Positions 45,245-54,700 of a stretch of DNA of 64,000 bases are shown here, piece after piece; position 1 is the stretch's first letter; every line of letters begins with the position of its first letter. Source of the DNA: Acetobacter malorum (GTDB lineage: Bacteria; Pseudomonadota; Alphaproteobacteria; Acetobacterales; Acetobacteraceae); the NCBI RefSeq assembly GCF_002153605.1, contig NZ_JOPG01000026.1, forward strand, positions 1 to 64,000, in the 5' to 3' direction. The translations under genes were made by a program, and so were the position numbers. The notes under the pieces are model-generated. The model had not been told where the DNA came from. It did not search any database and saw nothing but the letters and a program-made list of their open reading frames with translations.

Positions 45245-45276
45245 GTACAGTTGCGCATATTTTTCAGAAACTGTAC
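45245..45276. promoter_or_regulatory. Candidate MocR operator
   Basis: GTACAGTT (45245-45252) and AACTGTAC (45269-45276) form a perfect 8-bp inverted repeat, centres 24 bp apart, in the 126-nt divergent region between the aminotransferase and MocR genes and ending 9 nt before the mocR start. Position and symmetry fit autoregulation and control of the divergent gene. Confidence 0.55.
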
Positions 45277-45285
45277 TGCTCTCTA

Positions 45286-46689
45286 ATGGTTAAGACAGCC
45301 TCCCCGCCCCTTGCGCTTGATCCAAATCTGCCAACACCCCTCGTCGCCCAACTTGTCGAGGCCATTACCGCACAGATTCACAATGGCACCCTTGTCGTGC
45401 AGGAGCGGCTTCCCTCTATTCGCCGCATGGCGATGCTCTGCAACGTCAGCCCCGTTACAGTCGCCAACGCTTACACCCGGCTAGTCTCCGCAGGCCTGCT
45501 CGACGTGCGTGATCGGGGTGGGTATTCCGTCAAGGCCTCACCCCTTCAGGCGACACAACGCCCCCCCATCGACTCACTCTGGCTTTTACAACATGCGTAT
45601 GAGGACAACGCGCCCATTATCAAAGCCGGATGCGGCTGGCTGGCGCAGCCCTATATTTTTACAAATGCTGTGAAGCAAGGGCTGAAAGCTCTTGAACAAT
45701 CCTCCAATCTGGCCTCCATGCTGGATTACGGAAGCCCTTACGGCCTGAGTGAACTGCGCCGATCCATTCGGCGGTTGCTGGCAAAACGTGATATTCCCTG
45801 CGCTGAAGATGGCATCATTCTGACACATGGTGCCAGTCAGGCGCTGGAACTGGTCTTGCGGACCTTAACACAACCAGATGATACTGTGCTGGTGGATGAT
45901 CCCGGCTACTGCAACCTGTATCCGCTTCTCCAAAGTCTGGGCCTCAAAGCCGTTGGCATAGCCCGAACGCCTGCCGGCCCCTGTCCGGAATTATTTGAGC
46001 GTGCCCTCAAGGCGCATCAGCCCAAACTATTTATAACGACCTCCATCCTTCACAACCCGACAGGAAGCTGTGTCACAACGGATAATGTCGCGACCATCCA
46101 TGCTCTGACCGTCAAACATGGCGTTACCCTTGTTGAAGATAACATTTTTCTGGATTTGGCACCCGAAAGCCAGCCATGTCATGCACGCTATGATAAACTC
46201 CAGAACATCATTCATATTGGCAGTTTTTCAAAAACTATTGCGCCGGGCCTGCGCGTTGGCTATCTCGCCTGCGCTCCTGATATTGGCAAACGTATTCTGC
46301 GCTACAAAATGGCCACCAGCCTGACCAGCCCCGGATTAAATGAAGCAATGGTCCTGAATATTATAAAAACCGGTCAATACGGCCATCATTTGACTGACCT
46401 GAGAGAACGCCTGTTTCACGCCCAGAAAACTGTTTGCCAGTCTTTACTCACTATCGGCATGACGCTGCCCCTTCGTCCTATGGGCGGCCTGTTTGTGTGG
46501 GCACGTTTTAAGAAAGACGTCACCGCACACGCTGTTGCAGAACGTGCTGCTAAGAACGATATCCTGCTGGCACCTGGCTCCCTGTTCCGCCCCGAACGGT
46601 CAGAGTCACAGTGGTTCCGGTTTAACGTCACACACTCCAGCCACGCCCGTCTCTATGCCTTTTTAGAGAAAGAAAACAAAGGCCGCTAA
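45286..46689 (+). CDS. MocR-family regulator (GntR HTH fused to aminotransferase domain)
   Basis: The 467-residue protein has a GntR winged helix (residues about 15-85: RLPSIRRMAMLCNVSPVTVANAYTRL) joined to a fold-type I aminotransferase domain. The PLP-lysine is in IGSFSKTIAPGLRVGYL, and HNPTGSC and LVDDPGYCN are typical of MocR/GabR/PdxR. These proteins sense amines or PLP and control adjacent aminotransferase genes, which matches the divergent neighbour. No Shine-Dalgarno precedes the ATG, so the transcript may be nearly leaderless. Confidence 0.88.
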   Translation: MVKTASPPLALDPNLPTPLVAQLVEAITAQIHNGTLVVQERLPSIRRMAMLCNVSPVTVANAYTRLVSAGLLDVRDRGGYSVKASPLQATQRPPIDSLWLLQHAYEDNAPIIKAGCGWLAQPYIFTNAVKQGLKALEQSSNLASMLDYGSPYGLSELRRSIRRLLAKRDIPCAEDGIILTHGASQALELVLRTLTQPDDTVLVDDPGYCNLYPLLQSLGLKAVGIARTPAGPCPELFERALKAHQPKLFITTSILHNPTGSCVTTDNVATIHALTVKHGVTLVEDNIFLDLAPESQPCHARYDKLQNIIHIGSFSKTIAPGLRVGYLACAPDIGKRILRYKMATSLTSPGLNEAMVLNIIKTGQYGHHLTDLRERLFHAQKTVCQSLLTIGMTLPLRPMGGLFVWARFKKDVTAHAVAERAAKNDILLAPGSLFRPERSESQWFRFNVTHSSHARLYAFLEKENKGR

Positions 46690-46800
46690 CGAAGCATACA
46701 ATGACAAAAATTTCATAATACTCAGAGTGTCATAATAGTTTCACAAACAAGCAACGGCAAACTGCTAAATAGCCTCTGCATTGAGAGGTGACACAAGGTT

Positions 46801-47364
46801 ATGCTGCCGAACACAGAGCGTAGCCATTGGCTGGCGCGTTATATCGTACCAAATGAGCATATTGTCCGCTCATGGCTTGCACGCTTCCCGGACTTTGAGG
46901 CCGATGACATTATTCAGGAAGCCTATGTCATTCTCTCGGAAGCCGACATCAGCAACGTCACCAATCCTGTCGGCTACTTCCATACCATTTGCCGCAATCT
47001 TGTTATACGGCACTACAAAAAAGCACAGATTGTCAGTGTAACTGCCATTGCTGATTTGCAAAATGACAGCCTGATTGATCAAACCCCTTCTGCGGAAGAC
47101 ATTACCAATGCTCGCGCAGAACTCCGGTTTCTGGAAGACGTTGTTCAGCAACTCCCCGAAACCTGTCGATATGTCTTTATTGACAGAAAAATAAATGGCT
47201 ACGCACAAAAAGATTGCGCAAGGAGACTAGGCATATCAGAAAGAAGTGTCGAAAAGCGGCTTGCCAGAGCGCTTGTCCTGATCTCCAGATTTTATGGACA
47301 ACGTGAAAAAGCCCCACATAACACACCAACAGGACTGACCCGTGGCAACAAAAGACTCTCCTGA
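46801..47364 (+). CDS. ECF sigma factor, FecI-like
   Basis: The 187-residue protein has sigma region 2 (DFEADDIIQEAYVILSEA, NPVGYFHTICRNLVIRHYKK) and region 4 (LPETCRYVFIDRKINGYAQK, RLGISERSVEKRLARAL). It lies ahead of a FecR-like gene (23-nt overlap) and a TonB receptor with a signalling domain, the FecIR cell-surface signalling layout. It should direct transcription of the receptor gene, and perhaps of the downstream glucan gene. An 8-bp direct repeat (TCATAATA at 46713 and 46730) lies in its upstream region. Confidence 0.87.
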   Translation: MLPNTERSHWLARYIVPNEHIVRSWLARFPDFEADDIIQEAYVILSEADISNVTNPVGYFHTICRNLVIRHYKKAQIVSVTAIADLQNDSLIDQTPSAEDITNARAELRFLEDVVQQLPETCRYVFIDRKINGYAQKDCARRLGISERSVEKRLARALVLISRFYGQREKAPHNTPTGLTRGNKRLS

Positions 47365-48241
47365 TGACGTTGCTGCACACTGGGTCGCCCACATAGATCG
47401 CGCTCCCCTTACAGAACAAGAAACGCAGGAACTGGAAACCTGGCTTCAGGCAGATATCCGGCATAAAGGCGCTTTCTTACGCAGTCAGGCCGTATGGCAT
47501 GCCACAGAGCGAGCCAAAGCCCTTTATACTCCAACCCTCGCGCCCTTTCAGCGCACACAAAAGCCTTCCCGACGTGCGTTTATGTCCGCCGCCGTGGCCG
47601 CTTCTGTCGCCGCATGTGTCATCCCTGCAGAAAGTGGGGAAGCCAGAACCCGCTATAAGACGCAAAAAAATATACTGCACTGCGAGAACACAAAACAGCG
47701 CCAGATAGTGCTGGATTGCTATACTCAGCTTGAAGAGAAATCAGAACAAACCTCTTTACTCATGGGGCAATGTTTCATTACCGATAAGCATCGCTGTGTT
47801 AGAACGCAAAATTTACGGTTTCTGATTGATGGCGGCCTTTTGCTCGCAAAGGGTTCTTCATACGATAATGCCGTCGTGGTGAATGGCACTGCAACCATGC
47901 AGGGCCACAGACTGAAAGAACGCAAACACCTCTCCGTAGGCGCACAAGTGACTGTCACCCCGCAGGGCAGACTGCACTTTAGCACGGTCGATCAGGACAC
48001 CCTTGCGCGTCTGACCGCATGGACACAAGGCCAGGTCTCTCTGGCGACAGAAACACTGTCTGAAGCCACAGATATTTTTAACAGATACAACCAGAAACAG
48101 CTTGTACCATCTTTCAGGCTCGCAGATATGCGCCTTTCTGGCCTGTTTGACCTGAACCGACCGGATGTCTTTGCTCAGGCCGTTAAAGCCATTCTCGGTG
48201 GACGCATCACGGAAGATGCCCACCACATTTTCCTTGAATAA
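47342..48241 (+). CDS. FecR-like anti-sigma/sigma regulator
   Basis: The 299-residue protein has a cytoplasmic N-terminal DUF4880-type domain (AAHWVAHIDRAPLTEQETQE, LQADIRHKGAFLRSQAVW) and a membrane segment near residues 78-96 preceded by SRRAF. A FecR periplasmic domain follows and a C-terminal secretin/STN-contact region (LVPSFRLADMRLSGLFDLNR) completes it. The GTG start lies within the end of the sigma gene. It relays ligand occupancy of the TonB receptor to the sigma factor. Confidence 0.83.
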   Translation: MATKDSPDDVAAHWVAHIDRAPLTEQETQELETWLQADIRHKGAFLRSQAVWHATERAKALYTPTLAPFQRTQKPSRRAFMSAAVAASVAACVIPAESGEARTRYKTQKNILHCENTKQRQIVLDCYTQLEEKSEQTSLLMGQCFITDKHRCVRTQNLRFLIDGGLLLAKGSSYDNAVVVNGTATMQGHRLKERKHLSVGAQVTVTPQGRLHFSTVDQDTLARLTAWTQGQVSLATETLSEATDIFNRYNQKQLVPSFRLADMRLSGLFDLNRPDVFAQAVKAILGGRITEDAHHIFLE

Positions 48242-48338
48242 AGGCTGTCTCGAAACTGTCACAAAAAAAGGCGGCGGGAATAACCGGGGAAAAGACTCAT
48301 TGAAAGTATGATGTGTCTGTCTCACTAAGGTTCCAAGA

Positions 48339-51215
48339 ATGTCTTTTTCTGGTCGGTCTCGCCTGCTCGCGCTTTCTACTTCTGTAGCGTGCTTTATCCC
48401 AACCCTTTCCATTGCGCAGGATACACAAAGTACTTTTGCAATTCCGGCACAAAAACTAACCGGTGCCCTCATGGCTTTTAGTCGGCAGACGGGGCTCCAT
48501 ATCGCGTTTGACGGCAAAATCGCAGACAACCTGCGTTCTGCCCCTCTCTATGGAAAAATGGATAATTTCTTAGCACTGCATAAACTTCTCGGAAAAAATA
48601 CTTTCAAAATTGATGCCTCTAATAAAAATTTCATAACACTCCGTACAAAAACAGCAAAAAAAACTAAAAGCTCAGAACAGACTGCCGAGGACAACCTGAC
48701 CGTCCAAGGTCATAGACGGGAACTCCGCACTAAACGCAATTTTGCCGGTGTGGTCGACACCGCTACCTATGATGACCTGTCTAACCTAGGCGGTGCCACC
48801 TCCATCGCCCAGATGCTTACGCAGCTACCGGGCGTTACGGGTATTCGTAACGGTGATGAACCCCGCTATATCAGTGTGCGTGGTGTTTCTTCCGACCTGA
48901 ACCAAACCACATTAGATGGCATAACGGTTGCCAGTATCAGTGATGGCGGCAGCATCAGACGCCGCGTAAACTTACAGAACATACCGGCAGAAATGACTGG
49001 TGAAGATAGTATTTATAAAACTTTTACCGCTGAACAGGACGGTGGAGCCATCGGCGCGGTGATTGACATGAACCCCCGCAGCGCCTTTGACCACAAAGGC
49101 CTCTACAAATACATCAATGCTTATGGCATCTATTCGACCGAAAAAGGGTCTGCTGGCGCGAACAGGATCCCCGGCATGTCCCCTCACCTTGGACAAGGCG
49201 CGAAAGCCGTTTTTTCCGACAGATTTGGTAAAAACAAGGAATTTGGGATTATGACCTCATTCCGTTACCAAAAACGGACGCGTAATACGAGTAAGACCTG
49301 GCAGGAAGATAGTTACAACTATTACGACACGAAAGGTAAAATTCTTAAACCCAATGCATCCACCACGCCCGGCTGGAATGGCATGACCGCACCGCGTTAT
49401 GTAGATGGCGGTAGCTACTCCAACGATCTGAATACGTTAGGGGGCGCGGCCCGTTTGGAATGGCGTCCAAAAAATACCGGGCTTAGTGCTTCTGTTATGG
49501 GATACGCCTACCAGAGGTGGGAAAATTCCTTTATGGAGCACAACGAATATCTTCTTGATGATACGGGGATATGGAATCAAACACCGACCAGCGGGCGCGA
49601 ATATATTTACAGAGCGCGCACTATTGGCCGCAAAGATAACTGGAAAATGAACACCAATGGCGTTTTGGGCAATTTAAACTGGCACGATAATATTTCCACC
49701 CTTAAATTACGCGCGGGCTATACATGGGAAGATTACTTCAATCATGAGCCTTATGTCACAGCGCGAGTTTACCCCAGTGAAAAAGGCAATAAGGCCGTTT
49801 TTGCCGATTACACTATTGATAAAGAAAAAGTAGCAACGCTTACAGATATTAGCGATATGAATAAGCTGCTTAACAGCGGTTATACATTCCAGACGGTTCA
49901 GCAAGAGTATGACCGTGACCACGAAGGCGTTGCAAATGTACGCCTGGATTATACACGCAACCTTAACCCTGATTCTCATGGATTTGGGTTTGCCAGTGGC
50001 TTTGAATGGCGCAGCCTTGATGCGACCAATTCTTCGGACCAGCTTTGGTATAATCCGGGAGGAAGCGCTGCCTCCAGTATGTTTATCCCAGACATGAAAA
50101 ATCCTAATGGACCGTTTTTTGATCTGACCCATTTTGCGTGGGATAAGCAAACTCTTGATGCTGATAAATCCCGCAGTTACACGCAACTTGCTTATTTCCG
50201 CTATAAAGAGCAACTTTTTGATGGATATGTGTCGCTCCATTACAAATGGCGGCATTCTCAGCTCATTGCCGGGGTTCGGGCGGACGCTGTGAAATTTAAT
50301 GCGTTTATCCCTGAAACAGACGGTGCAAACGCAACAGGCAATATCAATAAAAAGAACGGCGGTTATATCAACCCGCTGCCTTCTTTAACCTTTGTGCATG
50401 AGTTTCCTCGGGATTTGATTCTCCACGCTGTCTACAGCCAATCCGTTGGCCGTCCGCAGCCGACGGATCTTGCACAGGCCGAGCAATATAGCTGCGGTAA
50501 TAGTGATGATACGCAGGCAGGCAGTGTGAATTGCTCACTGACGCGCGGCAACCCTAACCTCCGCCCCCGTGAGGCACAGAATTTTGATGTTTCTATTGAT
50601 AAATTCTTTAACCATAGGCGCGGTGTCTTTAGTGTCGCTTACTTCGACAAAATCATAAAACATGATATTTACACAACGAGAGCGACAGAGCTTATTAATG
50701 ATGAACTAACGTATGTTAAACAGCCGCGTAATGCCAACACCTCTACTCTTATGGGCGTTGAAGTCTCGGTGGTTAATCGCAATCTTAAAGGCCCATGGAA
50801 TCAGTCTTTTGACCTCAATGCCAGTGGCACATGGATGCGTGGCCGCATGACTTATGAGGGAGCAAATGTTTCCTATAAACTTCATGAACTGCCCGAGCAG
50901 CCAAAGTATATTTTCAACGGCAGCGTGACCTGGCACATTCCGCAAATACGTGGCGCTCTGAAAGCGTCCTTTTCTTACTCAGCAAAATATCTCGAAGGCT
51001 TGAATGATGATCCGACCCAAATTTATGGGTATGGCTCTCAGCCAAGTTTAGACATCGGCGCATGGCACGATATTACGGACAATTTACGCTTTAAATACGA
51101 GGTTTATAATCTGGCGGGGTCACATACACGGATGTATTACGGCAAAAACCTTAACCGCCTCGAAGCAAAAGAAAACTACGGTCGCAGCATCTATTTTGAA
51201 GTGGTGTATAATTAA
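48339..51215 (+). CDS. TonB-dependent receptor with N-terminal STN signalling domain
   Basis: The 958-residue protein has a signal peptide (about 1-26) and an STN domain (about 30-105: FAIPAQKLTGALMAFSRQTG, LHIAFDGKIADNLRSAPLYG). A plug follows (ATSIAQMLTQLPGVTGIRNG, ISVRGVSSDLNQTTLDGITV), then a long barrel ending YFEVVYN. The QLPGVTGI plug and length resemble receptors of the carbohydrate/OAR-like group rather than siderophore receptors. With the upstream sigma and FecR genes it forms a transcriptional signalling unit. By eye the gene is more AT-rich than its surroundings, a possible sign of transfer. Confidence 0.85.
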   Translation: MSFSGRSRLLALSTSVACFIPTLSIAQDTQSTFAIPAQKLTGALMAFSRQTGLHIAFDGKIADNLRSAPLYGKMDNFLALHKLLGKNTFKIDASNKNFITLRTKTAKKTKSSEQTAEDNLTVQGHRRELRTKRNFAGVVDTATYDDLSNLGGATSIAQMLTQLPGVTGIRNGDEPRYISVRGVSSDLNQTTLDGITVASISDGGSIRRRVNLQNIPAEMTGEDSIYKTFTAEQDGGAIGAVIDMNPRSAFDHKGLYKYINAYGIYSTEKGSAGANRIPGMSPHLGQGAKAVFSDRFGKNKEFGIMTSFRYQKRTRNTSKTWQEDSYNYYDTKGKILKPNASTTPGWNGMTAPRYVDGGSYSNDLNTLGGAARLEWRPKNTGLSASVMGYAYQRWENSFMEHNEYLLDDTGIWNQTPTSGREYIYRARTIGRKDNWKMNTNGVLGNLNWHDNISTLKLRAGYTWEDYFNHEPYVTARVYPSEKGNKAVFADYTIDKEKVATLTDISDMNKLLNSGYTFQTVQQEYDRDHEGVANVRLDYTRNLNPDSHGFGFASGFEWRSLDATNSSDQLWYNPGGSAASSMFIPDMKNPNGPFFDLTHFAWDKQTLDADKSRSYTQLAYFRYKEQLFDGYVSLHYKWRHSQLIAGVRADAVKFNAFIPETDGANATGNINKKNGGYINPLPSLTFVHEFPRDLILHAVYSQSVGRPQPTDLAQAEQYSCGNSDDTQAGSVNCSLTRGNPNLRPREAQNFDVSIDKFFNHRRGVFSVAYFDKIIKHDIYTTRATELINDELTYVKQPRNANTSTLMGVEVSVVNRNLKGPWNQSFDLNASGTWMRGRMTYEGANVSYKLHELPEQPKYIFNGSVTWHIPQIRGALKASFSYSAKYLEGLNDDPTQIYGYGSQPSLDIGAWHDITDNLRFKYEVYNLAGSHTRMYYGKNLNRLEAKENYGRSIYFEVVYN

Positions 51216-51741
51216 CGCGCTCTATTGAACCCTCTGCAACTTACTCTCATACGCTCCCCTCTCTTTTTAAATCCGTGGCCCTTCACGGGCTACGGTCCTC
51301 TGCCTCACACGCCCCTCCCCTTCAGCTGCCCCTTGGCAACTAACTATGCTGATGATGAGGCTGGTTCAGTCGAATCCTACGATCCTGAACAATAATACAG
51401 CACCAAGGGTGTGGAACTATTCCCCCTTCCCCACGTTGATATTACAGATCCCCTTCCCTTTTCACAAAGTGGGAGGCAGGTACTTTTCTCTATAAATCAA
51501 AGCGTTTTAACTCTTCTGTGCTGCCTGGAGACCGAGGTAAAAAACTATGCCTCATCAGCTCTCTCTCTGCTGAACGGCTTTCCTGATCGCCTATTCGTTA
51601 TGCCTTGAAAAGTTCAGAAACAGACCTCAGGACGAGCACCTCATCTACGACAAAATTCCAAGACCAGCAGTCCGACTACGCAGAAGCCTTCAAAAAAACA
51701 AAAACCTTTCCCTCTTCAAAGTGGGATGACGGAGCAACAAC
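51216..51741. other. Intergenic region before the glucan synthase gene
   Basis: A 526-nt non-coding stretch. It has a hairpin at 51273-51295, and a smaller GTTCAG/CTGAAC stem near 51366-51391. The far end carries the ribosome-binding site of the glucan synthase gene (CGGAG, about 7 nt from ATG 51742). Short open frames here look spurious. Confidence 0.5.
51273..51295. terminator. Hairpin downstream of the TonB receptor gene
   Basis: CCGTGGCCC (51273-51281) pairs with GGGCTACGG (51287-51295) with one G-U pair and a 5-nt loop, 58 nt beyond the stop. No T-run follows on the forward strand, so it is a weak candidate. Confidence 0.4.
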
Positions 51742-54700
51742 ATGGACGGCTCTACGGATTTTTCTCAAAATGCACGCGTCGGGTCCACACACCTTTCTTT
51801 TTGGCGGAGCTTGTTCAAGCCCGATACATCCTTTTACTGGCAGAACGACGGGACACCGGTGAAAAGTGAAATTTTCGGAATTGAGCGTCTTGAGGCCCAT
51901 GCACGCAGTCTGGCTGTTGCTCAGACAATTACTTATAAATCCAAAACAAGCAGTTATCCGTTAAAACATCGACTTGCCGAAAATGGCGTTTTTCTTCGCA
52001 AGACAGATACGGCTATCACCGAAGCACTGCAGGCAGGGAAATTGCTGACACCCGCCGCTCAGTGGCTTGCCGACAATTATGCACTTATTGATATGCAGAT
52101 CAGGGAAACAAGCCTTGATCTCTCTCCAGGTTACTATGCGCGGCTGCCTAAGCTGGCCAGCGGCCCGTTTGAAGGATTACCACGGATATTTGGTGTAACA
52201 TGGGCTCTTGTCGCACATACTGACAGCCACCTTCATCAGGACATCCTTTGCCGTTATCTGCTCGCCTATCAAAGCGTGGCTCCCCTCACAATCGGAGAAC
52301 TTTGGGCTGTTCCCATTACCTTGCGGATTGTACTGATTGAAAATCTGCGCCGCACAGCTCACGCCATTATCGAAAATAATAACAGTCGGCGCGCAGCCGA
52401 CCTGCTTGCCGACAACCTTGAAAAAACCCGTAAAGACGAAGAACTCTCTATCCAAAAAGTTTTATCTCTCGTTGAACCAGAAAGTCTGACCCCGGCGTTT
52501 GTTGCCCGCCTTGTCCATCGGTCAAGAGGATTGGATCTGGAAAAGGATCCCGCTCTGGTCTGGCTAGAGCAGCGCATGGCAGACAAAAGTAGCAGTATTG
52601 AAAAAACAGTTCAGGATGATTTTCAGAATCAGGGGGCGTTCAATGCAACCGTTCGCAATATCATCACAAGCCTGCGGCTCATTACCGGGCTGGACTGGAC
52701 GGAGATTTTTGAGCAGGTTTGTCTGATTGATAAGGCCTTCACGCATTATCCCAGCTTTACACAAGCTGATTTTTCAAGCCGGGACCTGTATCGCAAGGCC
52801 ATTGAAGATTTGGCGCTTGGCAGTAAAGCCTCAGAACTCGAAATTGCTCATCGCGCCATTGGCCTCGCACAACAAGCACAGGACGCACACGCATCAGACC
52901 CGCGCAAAAGCGACCCTGGCTACTACCTTCTGATGGACGGACGCCTTGAGCTTGAGGCTGAATTGGGGTTTACACCTCCCCTTTCCAGAAAATTCGTACG
53001 GGACTTCTGCCATCGCGGTATTACAGGATATAGTCTTGCTATTCTCATTTTTTCTATTTTATTTCTCAGCATTCCCATCTGGATTTCAGAAAAAGAATAT
53101 CCCACGACCTTATGGCTGGTCCTTGTGGTTATCTGCGCCTGTGTCCCAACGTCTGAGGCCGCTGTTGCCTGCATAAACAGGCTCGCCCTCCGTGCTGTCA
53201 AAGTTACCATGCTACCGGGTCTTGAGTTATTGCAGGGCATTCCGGACCATATGCGCACTCTTGTTGTCATTCCCGCCCTGCTGACTGATGCGAAAACAGT
53301 CAAAGAGCTTCTGGACCGACTGGAAATCCACTATCTGGCCACGCATGACAGAAGCGTCCATTTTGCCCTCCTCACAGACTGGAAGGATTGTGACACCGAA
53401 AGCAATCCTCATGATGGCGCACTGTTACATCAGGCCGTTGCCGGTATCGCCCTGCTCAATCAACGCTTCGGCCCCTCCGTAAACGGAGACAGATTTCTCC
53501 TGTTGCACCGCCGCCGGGTCTGGAGCGAGAGTGAGGGCGTGTGGATGGGATGGGAGCGTAAACGCGGCAAACTCCATGAACTGAACCGCCTGCTGCGCGG
53601 CGCATCAAACACGACATTTCTTGAGGATCAGGGCCGTCGTTTGCCGCAAAATGTCCGCTATGTTGTGACACTTGATGCGGATACACGGCTGCCTCTGGAA
53701 ACGGTTCGGCGGCTGGTTGGCAAGCTCGCACATCCTCTCAATGCCCCCCAGTTCAATCCTGAGACCCGAAGGATTGAAAAAGGCTACGCCATCCTGCAAC
53801 CCCGCGTGACGCCTTCTCTCCCCGTTGGGCATCACAGCACCGTCTTTCAAAAAATCTATTCGACATCGAGCGGGATTGACGCCTATTCCGCAGCCATATC
53901 AGATCTTTATCAGGATATGTTTGGAGAAGGCTCCTACGCTGGAAAAGGCATTTATGACATTGATGCTTTTGAAGCCGCTCTGGCTGATCGTGTCCCGGAA
54001 GGCACTCTTCTAAGCCATGATCTGTTTGAAGGCATTTTTGCCCGAGCCGCTCTGGCCTCTGATATAGAAGTCGTTGAGGAATTCCCGACCGATTACATGG
54101 TGTCTGCCCAACGGCTGCATCGCTGGACGCGCGGTGACTGGCAGCTCCTCCCCTGGATTATTTCCGGCACAACAAAAACTCCGCTACCGCATGACCGACT
54201 GTCCGGCATAGCGCGCTGGAAAATGGTTGATAACCTGCGCCGGACATTGTGTGCTCCGTTCACACTCTTTACCTTACTCGCCTGCTGGCTTCTTACGCCA
54301 GCGAATGCCGCCATCTGGACGCTTTTTATTCTCGTGATGGTCGCTCTTCCTGCATTCCTGCCTGTTCTGCCTTTTCTTTTCCCACGGCGGGAATGGATCA
54401 CCTTTCGGAGCTATTTCAGCGTTATCACGTCACACCTCGTGACCGCAGCCGTCATGACGGCACTCAATCTTACCTTTCTGGCCCATCAGGCCTTTCTCAT
54501 GCTTGATGCAATCAGCCGCACTTTCGTGCGCGTCTTCATAACGCGGCGGCTGCTCTTGCAGTGGGTCCCGGCCGCCCATACGGCAAACCTGCTCCAGTCA
54601 GGGATGGCAGAATATTACCAGAAAATGCTGGCAGCACCCATTTTTGCCGTCGTTCTTTCACTCTATGTGACATGGACAGATCCCGAGACACTGCTTTTAT

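Noticed and set aside
51364-51391. tRNA-like T-arm (GTCGAATCC) before the glucan synthase gene
   Set aside because: No acceptor, D or anticodon arms can be built around it; it forms only a small hairpin.
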